A program made the position numbers and the translations under genes. 64,000 nucleotides of DNA from NCBI RefSeq assembly GCF_028281305.1, contig NZ_JANQKD010000016.1, positions 62,001 to 126,000 on the forward strand, in the 5' to 3' direction. Below the pieces are notes generated by a model. The model made no database searches. It was not told where the DNA came from and saw nothing but the letters and a program-made list of their open reading frames with translations. Source of the stretch: Pelagibius sp. GTDB lineage: Bacteria > Pseudomonadota > Alphaproteobacteria > Kiloniellales > Kiloniellaceae. Positions within the stretch are counted from its first letter, which is position 1; the number at the start of each line of letters is the position of its first letter. Shown in pieces: positions 15,554 to 24,728 of this stretch.

Positions 15554-16303
15554 ATGCCAAAGCACACCCAGATGCCTGATACCACCTCTTCCCCTAACGC
15601 GTCCGCCGATTTGCCCTTAGGCGAGCCCCTGCCCGGCTGGACGCCCCGCCCGGTGCCGCCCCGAAGTGCCCTTGAAGGCCGTTTCTGCCGGGTCGAGCCA
15701 CTCGACCCGGAGGCTCATGCCGACGACCTCTTCACCGCCTACACCGCCGACCCGGCGGGGCGGAGCTGGACCTACCTGCCCTACGGCCCCTTTGCCACAT
15801 TGGCCGAGCTGAAAGCGTGGATGCAGGCGACCTGCCTGGATGACGACCCGCTGTTCCATGCGGTCATCGACAGGGCCAGCGGCAGAGCCCTGGGGGTCGC
15901 CAGCTATCTGCGCATCGCGCCGGCCATCGGCAGCATCGAGGTCGGGCATATCCACTACGCCCCGGCCCTGCAGGCCACCCCGGCAGCCACCGAGGTCATG
16001 TTCCTGATGATGGCCCGGGTCTTCGACGAATTGGGCTACCGCCGCTACGAGTGGAAGTGCAACGCGCTGAACGCCGCTTCTCGCCGCGCGGCGGAACGGT
16101 TGGGCTTCACCTTCGAAGGCGTGTTCCGCCAGGCCACCGTCGTCAAGGGCCGCAACCGCGACACCGCCTGGTACTCCCTCCTCGACAAGGAGTGGCCCGA
16201 CGCCAAGGCCGCCTTCGAGACCTGGCTGGCGCCTGACAATTTCGATGCCGAGGGGCGGCAGGTGAAGTCGCTGGCGGCTATCCGCGCGGCGTTACGGCGC
16301 TGA
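15554..16303 (+). CDS. GNAT-family N-acetyltransferase
   Basis: About 249 residues from ATG 15554; ATG 15533 and 15572 are alternatives and none has a strong ribosome site. A C-terminal GNAT domain of the RimJ/RimL type is visible: RFCRVEPLDPEAHADDLFTA, GVASYLRIAPAIGSIEVGHI, and NALNAASRRAAERLGFTFEG, the acetyl-CoA helix region, followed by FRQATVVKGRNRDTAWYSLL. Substrate could be a protein N terminus, amino acid or antibiotic; unknown. Its last 12 bases overlap the convergent DoxX gene. Confidence 0.88.
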   Translation: MPKHTQMPDTTSSPNASADLPLGEPLPGWTPRPVPPRSALEGRFCRVEPLDPEAHADDLFTAYTADPAGRSWTYLPYGPFATLAELKAWMQATCLDDDPLFHAVIDRASGRALGVASYLRIAPAIGSIEVGHIHYAPALQATPAATEVMFLMMARVFDELGYRRYEWKCNALNAASRRAAERLGFTFEGVFRQATVVKGRNRDTAWYSLLDKEWPDAKAAFETWLAPDNFDAEGRQVKSLAAIRAALRR

Positions 16304-16699
16304 CGGCTTCGACCGCATCGCATCGAGCGACCAGGAGCCGCCGCCGGCGAAGACCAGGTAGAGGAAGAAAAAGCAGAACATTATGGCCGCGTCGCCGCCG
16401 TTGAGCGTCGGGAAGAAGCTCCGCGGTGCATGGGCGATGAAATAGGCCGCCGCCATCAGGCCGGAGCAGAGGAAGGCAACCGGGCGGGTGAACAGGCCGA
16501 GCGCCAGGAGCGCGCCGCCGATCAGTTCGATAATGCCGGCGATGCCCAGCATGGAGAGCAGTTCCGGCCCCGGCCCCTCGCTGGTCCGCATCGGGAAGTT
16601 CAGGAGTTTCTGCGTGCCGTGCGCCATGAAGATCAGCGCGGCCATGATGCGGGCCACGGAAAGAACGCGCGGCGCCCAGGCGGTGAGTGTTTCCGTCAT
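16292..16699 (-). CDS. DoxX-family membrane protein
   Basis: 135 residues, four membrane helices. Characteristic stretches: SVARIMAALIFMAHGTQKLL, GIAGIIELIGGALLALGLFT, VAFLCSGLMAAAYFIAHAP and the C-terminal MFCFFFLYLVFAGGGSWSLD. DoxX proteins are inner-membrane proteins linked to oxidative stress or quinone chemistry in some bacteria, with no firm activity for this subgroup. Probably its own transcription unit. The region upstream (16700-16975) carries palindromic repeats only. Confidence 0.9.
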   Translation of the reverse strand: MTETLTAWAPRVLSVARIMAALIFMAHGTQKLLNFPMRTSEGPGPELLSMLGIAGIIELIGGALLALGLFTRPVAFLCSGLMAAAYFIAHAPRSFFPTLNGGDAAIMFCFFFLYLVFAGGGSWSLDAMRSKPSAP

Positions 16700-16869
16700 C
16701 GTCTGCTCCTCGTTCTAGAAGCGGTCAGCTTTTTTGGGGAAAGGCACGGACCCGCTCGCCAGACCTCGGTCCCGTCACCTTGGATACATAGGGACGCTCA
16801 TGTCGAGACCAAGTCCCTCCTGCCGATCCAAGGAAAGATCGCATGCTTCGAGACGGGCCTGCCGGCCCT

Positions 16870-16893
16870 CCTCAGCATGAGGCCGTGCTGAGG
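16870..16893. repeat. Palindromic repeat remnant
   Basis: CCTCAGCA and TGCTGAGG form an 8-bp inverted repeat around an 8-base centre, immediately left of a fuller REP-like element; together they look like a pair of palindromic units. Confidence 0.6.
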
Positions 16894-16905
16894 GCCAAAC
16901 ACCCA

Positions 16906-16949
16906 CCTCATCCTGAGGTGCGGAGCGCAGCGGAGCCTCGAAGGATGGG
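16906..16949. repeat. REP-like palindromic element
   Basis: A 44-base imperfect palindrome running from CCTCATCCTGAGGTGCGG to GAGCCTCGAAGGATGGG. CATCCT pairs with AGGATG and GAGG with CCTC. Near-identical elements are widespread and multicopy in intergenic regions of alphaproteobacteria. With its neighbour it occupies most of the gap between the DoxX gene and the small membrane protein gene. Confidence 0.75.
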
Positions 16950-16975
16950 CCACCGGCCTCAGCCTGTTCGCAGCC

Positions 16976-17239
16976 TTAAGTCCAGGGCCCCTGGAAGAGA
17001 CCGACGGCGAGGCGCAGCAGCGTGCCGACGAAGATCAGCAAGAGGACCCAGACCTTGGAGAGGCTGGCGAGAGCGTAGAAGGTCTTGGCGTCGTTGATCA
17101 TCGCCTCCTTCTCCGGACCTTCGGGCAGTTTCTCCGCCTGGATCTCCTTGTACCAGCCGCGCAGGGCCTGGCCGGTGACGTAAAGCGCCGCCACCGCCAG
17201 CATGATGTTGGAGAGAAAGGCGAGCCAGGCGGCGATCAT
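16976..17239 (-). CDS. Small membrane protein, function unknown
   Basis: 87 residues with two membrane helices (about 4-25, LAFLSNIMLAVAALYVTGQA; and about 62-80, VWVLLLIFVGTLLRLAVGLF) joined by a charged cytoplasmic or periplasmic loop rich in Lys and Glu (EIQAEKLPEGPEKEAM). No family recognised. It begins 33 bases after the HTH gene stop on the same strand, so it is likely co-transcribed with that regulator. Confidence 0.65.
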   Translation of the reverse strand: MIAAWLAFLSNIMLAVAALYVTGQALRGWYKEIQAEKLPEGPEKEAMINDAKTFYALASLSKVWVLLLIFVGTLLRLAVGLFQGPWT

Positions 17240-17272
17240 GGACCAGTCCCGGGGTGTCGGCTGCGACCAGCC

Positions 17273-17596
17273 CTACTCAATCGTGATCTTCAGGGACTTG
17301 TTCATGGCCAGCGCGATCTGCGCCAGGGAGGCCACGGTGGCGCCCTGCTTGTTCACCTTGCCGCTGGCCAGCTTGGAAACGAAGGCGGGGTCGAGGCCGC
17401 TTGCCTTCTGCAGGTCGCGCAGGCTGCCCTCGTAGGCGGCCAGTGCCTCGGCCACCGCGTCGGCCACCTCCAGCCGCGCCACGCCGCGGGCGGTCGCACG
17501 CAGCGCCTCGATATCGGGGTCGCCGCTCTTGAAGGCCTGGGCCTGGGGGCGCTTGCGCGCCTTGGCTGCCTCGGCAGATGCCTTGCTTTCGGACAT
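17273..17596 (-). CDS. XRE/HTH-type DNA-binding protein, probably autoregulated
   Basis: 107 residues from ATG 17596, preceded by AAGGAAAGGG. A basic Ala/Lys-rich N terminus is followed by a helix-turn-helix of the XRE/antitoxin kind at about 55-100: SLRDLQKASGLDPAFVSKLA, then VASLAQIALAMNKSLKI. The domain resembles antitoxins of HigA type, but no toxin-sized partner gene is adjacent; instead a small two-helix membrane protein follows 33 bases downstream. The promoter upstream overlaps a 22-bp palindrome, the likely operator. Alternative: a stand-alone repressor of the small membrane protein. Confidence 0.82.
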   Translation of the reverse strand: MSESKASAEAAKARKRPQAQAFKSGDPDIEALRATARGVARLEVADAVAEALAAYEGSLRDLQKASGLDPAFVSKLASGKVNKQGATVASLAQIALAMNKSLKITIE

Positions 17597-17664
17597 GAGC
17601 ACGCCCTTTCCTTGCTCGCAGGCGAGGTTGGATGTCTCGGGTGGTGACCCGCAGGTGGTTCCGC

Positions 17665-17703
17665 TTGTTGTCGAATTCAACAACAAATCGGCTCTCTTGT
17701 CAA
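17665..17703 (-). promoter_or_regulatory. Promoter with overlapping 22-bp palindromic operator
   Basis: On the - strand a perfect -35 TTGACA (17698-17703) is followed after 17 bases by TTGAAT (17675-17680). The -10 box lies inside TTGTTGTCGAATTCAACAACA (17665-17686 for the full element), a near-perfect palindrome centred on GAATTC. A repressor bound there would block polymerase, as expected for autoregulation by the HTH protein. Confidence 0.7.
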
Positions 17704-17730
17704 GATCCTGACAGGAAGGGTGCGTCGGAG

Positions 17731-18336
17731 TTAGGAGGCCTGGGCAGCCTTGCAGGCCTTCTCCAACCAATCCGCATAGTCGGGGCTGACCGGGCGCCAG
17801 TCGGTCCAGAGGCGGGTTTCCCGCCGCAGCCGGGCAACGGCGAGCTGATGGTCGCTCTCCGCCCCGATCCAGAGGATCCGGAGCTGCTTCAGGGGGTGCA
17901 GATAGACCGCCAGTGCCGTGGTGTCGCCCAGTTCCCGGGCCTGGGCCGGGCCGTCGTCAAGCCGGGTCCGATAGCTCGCGGGATCGAGCGTGGAGAGGCC
18001 GGGGCCGCCCTTGCAGCAGGCCGTCGCGGGCAACAGGGGTGCGGCCGGCAGGTGCAGGCCGTGCAGCACCGCGGCGGCCCGCCTGGGCCAGCCCTGCCGG
18101 GCCAGGGGGCCGAACAGCGCCGCGTCCAGGGTCTCCTGGCGGCCGTCCTCCAACAGGGGACCGCCGCGCGGCACCGCCGCAAGCTGCCGCTCCCCGAAGC
18201 GCCCCGCCGCGTGCCGCAGGATGTCGCGCATCACCCTGACACGGTTGGCCCGTTGTGTGCCGGCGCGGGTGCGCTGGTCCAGATAGCCGCGCTGGGCCGC
18301 ATTGACGCGCTCTAGATCAAGCTCGACGGTCAGCAC
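17731..18336 (-). CDS. Hypothetical protein, unrecognised
   Basis: 201 residues. I chose the GTG at 18336 because AGGAAAAG stands 8 bases upstream; the frame stays open far beyond it, but that part lies opposite prfC and is not coding. Visible features: start region VLTVELDLERVNAAQRGYLD, a basic segment around RANRVRVMRDILRHAAGRFG, a CC pair in LLPATACCKGGPG, and a well-formed C-terminal domain with ALAVYLHPLKQLRILWIGAE and RLWTDWRPVSPDYADWLEKA. No signal peptide or membrane helix. I recognise no family. It is divergent from prfC and 134 bases upstream of the HTH gene. Confidence 0.6.
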   Translation of the reverse strand: MLTVELDLERVNAAQRGYLDQRTRAGTQRANRVRVMRDILRHAAGRFGERQLAAVPRGGPLLEDGRQETLDAALFGPLARQGWPRRAAAVLHGLHLPAAPLLPATACCKGGPGLSTLDPASYRTRLDDGPAQARELGDTTALAVYLHPLKQLRILWIGAESDHQLAVARLRRETRLWTDWRPVSPDYADWLEKACKAAQAS

Positions 18337-18501
18337 GGGTATGGGCTTTTCCTGGGCGGCGGCGGAAATGCGCGCGGAGTCGCGGCGCCGAAAGACTGGC
18401 ACCGAAACCTGCGCCCGGCAACCGCCAGACCCGAGGAAACCTGGGGCATAAAGTGGCCCCCCGGCGTCGGCGCCGGCCCGCAGCGCCTGGCGGTCAGGGC
18501 A

Positions 18502-18530
18502 TCGACAATTCGGGCTTGCCCGGCTATAAG
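18502..18530 (+). promoter_or_regulatory. Probable prfC promoter
   Basis: TCGACA (18502-18507) and TATAAG (18525-18530) are separated by exactly 17 bases, each matching 5 of 6 positions of the housekeeping consensus, and lie about 60 bases before the prfC start. Confidence 0.6.
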
Positions 18531-18591
18531 GCGCGCCGTTGTCGCGATGCCCGGGCCTTCGGCCGGCACCGCAGGAAGCTAGATTTCGAGC

Positions 18592-20178
<1,587 letters not shown>

Positions 20179-20250
20179 GATCGCCGGGTTTACAGACTGA
20201 AATCACGATCTCAAGAGATCACGGAGTCTCCTGTGAACGCGACACACAAG

Positions 20251-20369
20251 TCCTCCCCCCTTGCGGGGGAGGATTTAGGAGGGGGGTGCCACGCCGGTGG
20301 CAATGCTCCGATCAGGCCGAGGCAGTCCCCCCCACCCCAACCCTCCCCCACGAGGGGGGAGGGGGACTC
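20251..20369. repeat. Long C-run/G-run inverted-repeat element
   Basis: The element begins with a hairpin TCCTCCCCCCTTGCGGGGG and ends with CCCTCCCCCACGAGGGGGG, and the outer GGAGGGGGG and CCCCCCACCCC blocks can also pair across the element. Such roughly 120-bp double-hairpin units are frequent between genes in many alphaproteobacteria. It fills most of the prfC to DUF1491 gap. Confidence 0.75.
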
Positions 20370-20432
20370 TTTTGTTCGCCCAGCTTCGAAGCCCAGGCGC
20401 CAGACGGCGTTGCTGTGGTCTCGGAACAGCCG

Positions 20433-20789
20433 ATGAGCCCTTCCGACTGGCAAGCCGACGGACGCCTGCCCAGCGAGGTCTGGATCAAGGCCCATCTGCG
20501 GCGCTGCTTCGCCGAAGGGATGCCGGCCACCGTCGTTCGCCGCGGCGAGAAGAACAGCGGCACGCTGATCCTGAAGATCAACCAGCTTGAGGCCGGCTGC
20601 CGGGTGCTCAATCAGACCCGCGACCTCGACGGCGTACTTGCTTGGATGCCCGCGCTCGGCGGCGAACTGGTCGAAGAAAGCGACGCCGATGCCTACATCG
20701 AACGGGCCGTCGCCCGCGACCCGGATGTCTGGGTCGTCGAAATCGAAGACCGCGAGGGCCGCCATCCCTTCGAAGGCAAGGTCCTCTAA
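20433..20789 (+). CDS. DUF1491-family protein
   Basis: 118 residues from ATG 20433. The frame is open further upstream through the repeat element, but the conserved protein begins MSPSDWQADGRLPSEVWIKA. Other landmarks are GMPATVVRRGEKNSGTLILK, GVLAWMPALGG and ADAYIERAVARDPDVWVVEI, typical of the DUF1491 family found almost only in alphaproteobacteria. Function unknown. It ends 17 bases before the O-methyltransferase gene on the same strand. Confidence 0.85.
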   Translation: MSPSDWQADGRLPSEVWIKAHLRRCFAEGMPATVVRRGEKNSGTLILKINQLEAGCRVLNQTRDLDGVLAWMPALGGELVEESDADAYIERAVARDPDVWVVEIEDREGRHPFEGKVL

Positions 20790-20806
20790 CCCGAAAGCGA
20801 AACCTC

Positions 20807-21475
20807 ATGGCCAACCGCACCATCGATCTGAGCGACGCCCTCTACGACTACCTCCTGGCGCACTCCCTCAACGAGCCGGCGGTGATGCGCCGCCTGCGCG
20901 AGGAAACCGCAACCCTGCCGCTGTCGATCATGCAGATCGCCCCCGAGCAGGGACAGTTCATGGCCCTGCTGGTGCGGCTGTTGGGGGCAAAGCGCTGCAT
21001 CGAGGTTGGTACCTTCACCGGCTATTCGGCGCTGGCCGTGGCCTTGGCATTGCCGCCGGAGGGCCGGATCGTGGCCTGCGACGTCAACGCGGAAACCGCG
21101 GCCGTTGCGAAGCGCTATTGGCAGGAGGCTGGGGTGGACAAGAAAATCGATCTCCGGCTCGCACCGGCTGTCGAGACGCTGGAAGCGCTGTTGGCAAACG
21201 GCGAAGCCGGGACCTACGACTTCGCTTTCATCGACGCCGACAAGTCGAACTACGATTCTTACTACGAGCTGTCGCTGCAGCTCCTGAGGCCAGGCGGACT
21301 GATCGCCATTGACAACGTTCTTTGGGGCGGCGACGTGCTTGACCTCGACCGAACTGACTCCGACACCCTGGCGATTCGCGCGATCAACACGAAGGTTTCC
21401 GGCGATTCGCGCGTGCATTGCTCGCTGATTCCGATTGGCGATGGGCTGATGCTTGCACGCAAACAAAGCGCTTAG
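20807..21475 (+). CDS. SAM-dependent O-methyltransferase, class I (caffeoyl-CoA OMT-like)
   Basis: 222 residues from ATG 20807. The SAM-binding Rossmann fold is visible: motif I CIEVGTFTGYSALAVALALP, motif II RIVACDVNAETAAVAKRYW, the metal-site region TYDFAFIDADKSNYDSYYEL and RPGGLIAIDNVLWGGDVLD. These place it in the methyltransferase 3 family of cation-dependent catechol/CoA-ester O-methyltransferases. The bacterial substrate is unknown. Follows DUF1491 closely. Confidence 0.92.
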   Translation: MANRTIDLSDALYDYLLAHSLNEPAVMRRLREETATLPLSIMQIAPEQGQFMALLVRLLGAKRCIEVGTFTGYSALAVALALPPEGRIVACDVNAETAAVAKRYWQEAGVDKKIDLRLAPAVETLEALLANGEAGTYDFAFIDADKSNYDSYYELSLQLLRPGGLIAIDNVLWGGDVLDLDRTDSDTLAIRAINTKVSGDSRVHCSLIPIGDGLMLARKQSA

Positions 21476-21504
21476 TGTTCGTAGACGAAAGTTAGCTAAT
21501 GCCG

Positions 21505-21530
21505 TTAACGCTCCGTTAAGCAAGCGTTAA
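21505..21530 (+). promoter_or_regulatory. Three phased TTAA boxes, CtrA-type binding sites
   Basis: TTAA occurs at 21505-21508, 21516-21519 and 21527-21530 with exactly 7 bases between successive boxes, giving two overlapping perfect TTAA-N7-TTAA motifs. This is the consensus of the alphaproteobacterial response regulator CtrA. The sites lie about 85 bases upstream of the small secreted protein gene. Confidence 0.7.
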
Positions 21531-21612
21531 GGCCATCTTCATCCGCACGTGGAAAACTTGTGGGATCGGCGAAGGGGATTCGCCAAACGTGCAATGAAAG
21601 ATGAGGCCAACC

Positions 21613-21912
21613 ATGTGGAAGATCTTAGCGCTTAGCGCCGGGCTCGCCCTCGTTAGCACCAGCACTTCGGCGGCGGCGCAGCCTCAATGTGATCAGCGTG
21701 ACTCTGTTCTGAAAATTCTTCAGCAGAAGTACAAGGAAGCGCCGGTCGCTTTGGGCGTCACCCACAACGGCGGACTGGTTGAGGTGCTCAGCACCGGTAA
21801 TGGTACGACCTGGTCCATCATCGTGACGACTCCGCAGGGCATGAGCTGCCTGGTGGCTGCCGGTGAAGGCTGGCGCGCCATGGACCAGGTTGCCGCTGAC
21901 CCGGAGGCCTAA
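21613..21912 (+). CDS. Small secreted protein, function unknown
   Basis: 99 residues from ATG 21613 (GAGG 9 bases upstream; an ATG at 21601 is also open). Signal peptide MWKILALSAGLALVSTSTSA with cleavage near AAAQ. The mature part has two cysteines (QPQCDQRDS and GMSCLVAAGE) that could form a disulfide, and a repeated beta pattern VALGVTHNGGLVEVLSTGN then TWSIIVTTPQGMSCLVA. I do not recognise a family with confidence. The CtrA-type boxes upstream suggest cell-cycle or motility-linked control. Confidence 0.75.
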   Translation: MWKILALSAGLALVSTSTSAAAQPQCDQRDSVLKILQQKYKEAPVALGVTHNGGLVEVLSTGNGTTWSIIVTTPQGMSCLVAAGEGWRAMDQVAADPEA

Positions 21913-21958
21913 GTTGGCGCTTCAGGAAACTGGGCATGCTGAGTTGAGGTCGGTGCTC

Positions 21959-22450
21959 TCAGGAACCTGATTCGAACGCTGAATGAATGACCCGGTCACC
22001 GGGTTTGATTGAAAGACGCGAAGACGTCCCCGCGTTCAACTCCAACACCGCGATGACGTCCTGGCCGGACGAAATGGCCTGCAAAGAGAAGGGCACCGTG
22101 CGCTCTTGAATGCGTACGATCACACCGCCCTCGTCGATGAAGAGCATATCCAGAGGGATAAGCGTATTCTTCATCCACATGGCCCGGGGTTCCGGCCGTT
22201 CAAAGAGAAACAGCATGCCCGCCATCGCGGCCATACTGTGCCTGAACATCAGCCCCTGAGAGCGCTGATCCGGCGATACCGCCATCTCCACTTCGAAAAC
22301 GTGACGCCCGCCCGCAGCGGTTTCGATCGCAATCTCGTCCCTGTCGAAGGTCACGAGGTTGGCCTGCGCATGCGCAGGGCCGGCCCCTGGTGCAGCGGCC
22401 AGCACCAGCACGGCAGCGATCAAGGCGAAAACCCGCAGCGGCGTTGTCAT
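21959..22450 (-). CDS. DUF192-family exported protein
   Basis: 163 residues from ATG 22450. Signal peptide MTTPLRVFALIAAVLVLAAA, cleavage near AHAQ. DUF192 motifs: FEVEMAVSPDQRSQGLMFR, MLFLFERPEPRAMWMKNTLI, PLDMLFIDEGGVIVRI and VIAVLELNAGTSSRLSIKPG. DUF192 is a small beta-barrel domain without a settled activity. Same strand as the deacetylase gene, 77 bases downstream of it; convergent with the small secreted protein gene. Confidence 0.9.
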   Translation of the reverse strand: MTTPLRVFALIAAVLVLAAAPGAGPAHAQANLVTFDRDEIAIETAAGGRHVFEVEMAVSPDQRSQGLMFRHSMAAMAGMLFLFERPEPRAMWMKNTLIPLDMLFIDEGGVIVRIQERTVPFSLQAISSGQDVIAVLELNAGTSSRLSIKPGDRVIHSAFESGS

Positions 22451-22527
22451 GGCGCAAGCATTAGCTGCCCGCGTCGGGCAGGACAAGGTCCATTCGGAGT
22501 CATCTCAGGATACAAGGCGGCACTCCC

Positions 22528-23682
22528 TCAGGCGGTCAGGATCCGCGCCGCAAGACCCCGGATCTCCGGGCGCAGCGGGCCTTCCCGCGGCCGGTCGGCC
22601 AGCGTGGTGAACCAGTGCTCCGGCGGATTGCGGCCCTTGCTGTGGCGCCAGTCCAGACCCCGCAAGACCGCTTCCGCCGCGGTCGGCAGGCGCTCCGGAA
22701 CGGGAAAGCCGTTGAGGGTCGCCCAGACCCCCGCCCAGGCACGCCCGACGGACCAGGGATTGTAACCCCCGCCCCCAAGGATCAGCAGGCGCGGCGCAAG
22801 ATCGCGGACCTGAGCGACGACACGCCAGAGCGCCCCGTTGGACAGAGAGAGCTTGCTGAGAGGATCCTCCTCCAGCCCGTCGGCGCCGCATTGCAGAACC
22901 ACGGCTTCGGGAACGAAGGCGGTGATCAGCGGCAACACCGCCTCCTCCATCAGGAACGCCATCTCGCTATCGTTGAAGCCGGCCGGCACCGGCAGATTGC
23001 GGGCCAGGCCGCCGGCACGGTCGTCGACACTTCCGGCAGCGGGGGTCTGGTCGGGGCCACCCCCTTTCATGGGCCAGCGCGCATCCTCGTGGATCGAAAG
23101 CGTGAAGACGCGCGGGTCGTCATGAAAGGCGTCCTGCACGCCGTCGCCATGATGGGCGTCGATGTCGAGATAGACGATCCGCGTGAGGCCGGCATCCAGC
23201 ATCGCCAGAATTCCCAGCACCGGGTCATTGAAGTAACAGAAGCCGCTCGCATGGTCGGCCCGGCCATGGTGGGTGCCGCCGGCAGGGCTGTGGATCACAC
23301 CCGGGTCCGCCAGGCGTTCGCCTGCCAGGATCGAGGCGCCGCAGGCCGTCGCCGGGCGCCGGAAGACCTCCGCATAGATGGGATTGCCGTTGCGCCCGAG
23401 GTTGAAGCGCCGCTGCTCGTCTTCGCTCAGACGCTGCTGGCGTTCGGCGCGCTGGACCGCGGCGATGTAGGCCGGGTCGTGAAACCGCGCCAGTTGCACT
23501 GGCGTGGCGCGCGGGCTGTCGATGTAGACCGTGTCCGGCAGCCAACCCAGAGCCCGGCAGAGGTCGATACAGGTGGATACGCGCGGGATGGCCAGGGGAT
23601 GGCGCCCGCCATAGGTCGAGCGGCGATAGATCTCGCTGCCGATGAAGCGCGGCGCTTCAGCCGGGATCGGGCCCTCAATCAT
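22528..23682 (-). CDS. Histone deacetylase-family (AcuC/APAH-like) zinc amidohydrolase
   Basis: 384 residues from ATG 23682. The deacetylase fold is evident: PAGGTHHGRADHASGFCYFN (charge-relay His pair), VYLDIDAHHGDGVQDAF (zinc Asp/His), LQCGADGLEEDPLSKLSL (second zinc Asp) and LGGGGYNPWSVGRAW (transition-state Tyr). All catalytic elements are present. Bacterial members act on acetylated polyamines, acetoin-utilisation targets or acetyl-lysine; which one is not determinable here. It starts 27 bases after the nucleoside hydrolase stop, suggesting co-transcription. Confidence 0.92.
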   Translation of the reverse strand: MIEGPIPAEAPRFIGSEIYRRSTYGGRHPLAIPRVSTCIDLCRALGWLPDTVYIDSPRATPVQLARFHDPAYIAAVQRAERQQRLSEDEQRRFNLGRNGNPIYAEVFRRPATACGASILAGERLADPGVIHSPAGGTHHGRADHASGFCYFNDPVLGILAMLDAGLTRIVYLDIDAHHGDGVQDAFHDDPRVFTLSIHEDARWPMKGGGPDQTPAAGSVDDRAGGLARNLPVPAGFNDSEMAFLMEEAVLPLITAFVPEAVVLQCGADGLEEDPLSKLSLSNGALWRVVAQVRDLAPRLLILGGGGYNPWSVGRAWAGVWATLNGFPVPERLPTAAEAVLRGLDWRHSKGRNPPEHWFTTLADRPREGPLRPEIRGLAARILTA

Positions 23683-23708
23683 CGGCTGCGAAGGGGAAGC
23701 GCAAGACG

Positions 23709-24650
23709 CTAGGGCAGCCGCGCGAGCCGCTCGCGGATAAGATCGTAGAAGCCGGCCGCGTCGATCCCGTTGATCACATGGCAGTTGCGCCGCCCGTCGG
23801 TGACACCCCACCAATCCACGACGGTCATGCCCATGGTGAGTTCGGAGCCGGTTTCGACCTGCACGTTGCAGTCGCGGCCCTGGAACAGGTCCGGCTGCAG
23901 GAGATAGGCCAGAACGCAGGGATCGTGCAGCGGCCCGCCGTCCTCGCCGTACTTCTCCATATCGAAGCGCTCATAGAAATCCAGCATGCCCGCTGCCGCC
24001 ACACCGGTCCTCGTGCCCAGAGCGCGCAGAGAGTCGATCCACTCACGCTTCATCAGCGCTTTGTGCGTTACATCAAGAGGATGCATCACGAGCTTTAGAT
24101 CAGAACTGAAGACAACCTGTGCCGCATGCGGATCGACGTAGATGTTGAACTCGGCGGTCGGCGTCACGTTGCCGCCTTCGAAGAATCCGCCGCCCATCAT
24201 CACGAGCTGCTCGATGTGGCCGACGATATCAGGTGCCTTGATCATGGCGGCGGCAATGTTGGTCAGCGGACCCAGGGTGCACAGCGTGACGGACTGCGGT
24301 GGGGCCGCGCGCAGCGTATCGACAAGCCAGTCGACGGCATGACCGTCCTGCAGCGGCATCGTGGGATCCGGCAGGTTGGATCCGTCGAGACCGGTCTTGC
24401 CGTGAACCTCTTCGGCGGTGACCAGCGATCTGACCAAGGGGCGCGCGCAGCCGGCAAAAACCTTCATCTCCGGACGCCCCGCCAATTCGCAGATCCGGCG
24501 GGCGTTGGCTTCCGTCAGGCGCAGCGGCACGTTGCCCGCAACCGTCGTAATGCCGAGCACCTCGAACTCCTCGGAGGCAAGGGCAAGCAGGATGGCGATG
24601 GCATCGTCCTGTCCGGGATCTGTATCGATGATGATGGGTCTTGGGGGCAT
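23709..24650 (-). CDS. Nucleoside hydrolase (inosine-uridine preferring family)
   Basis: 313 residues from ATG 24650. The calcium-binding motif IIIDTDPGQDDAIAILLAL (Asp9, Asp11, Asp15, Asp16) is at the N terminus, and LVMMGGGFFEGGNVTPTAEF with NIYVDPHAAQVV follows, as in the family. It cleaves the N-glycosidic bond of ribonucleosides for base salvage. First gene of a probable three-gene - strand set (nucleoside hydrolase, deacetylase-like enzyme, DUF192). Base preference cannot be told from the motifs. Confidence 0.95.
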   Translation of the reverse strand: MPPRPIIIDTDPGQDDAIAILLALASEEFEVLGITTVAGNVPLRLTEANARRICELAGRPEMKVFAGCARPLVRSLVTAEEVHGKTGLDGSNLPDPTMPLQDGHAVDWLVDTLRAAPPQSVTLCTLGPLTNIAAAMIKAPDIVGHIEQLVMMGGGFFEGGNVTPTAEFNIYVDPHAAQVVFSSDLKLVMHPLDVTHKALMKREWIDSLRALGTRTGVAAAGMLDFYERFDMEKYGEDGGPLHDPCVLAYLLQPDLFQGRDCNVQVETGSELTMGMTVVDWWGVTDGRRNCHVINGIDAAGFYDLIRERLARLP

Positions 24651-24728
24651 GCTTTGGATTCCTGAGGGTCCGGGGGCGACGCGCAGCAGCGACACGCGGC
24701 AGTTGGTGATAAGGCTCCTAGCGATGCC

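Noticed and set aside
16700-16975. Short open frames across the DoxX upstream gap
   Set aside because: They run through REP-like palindromes, lack ribosome sites and encode Arg/Pro-rich junk.
17273-17596. Classical HigBA toxin-antitoxin locus
   Set aside because: No HigB/RelE-like toxin gene is adjacent on either side; only the HTH protein resembles HigA.
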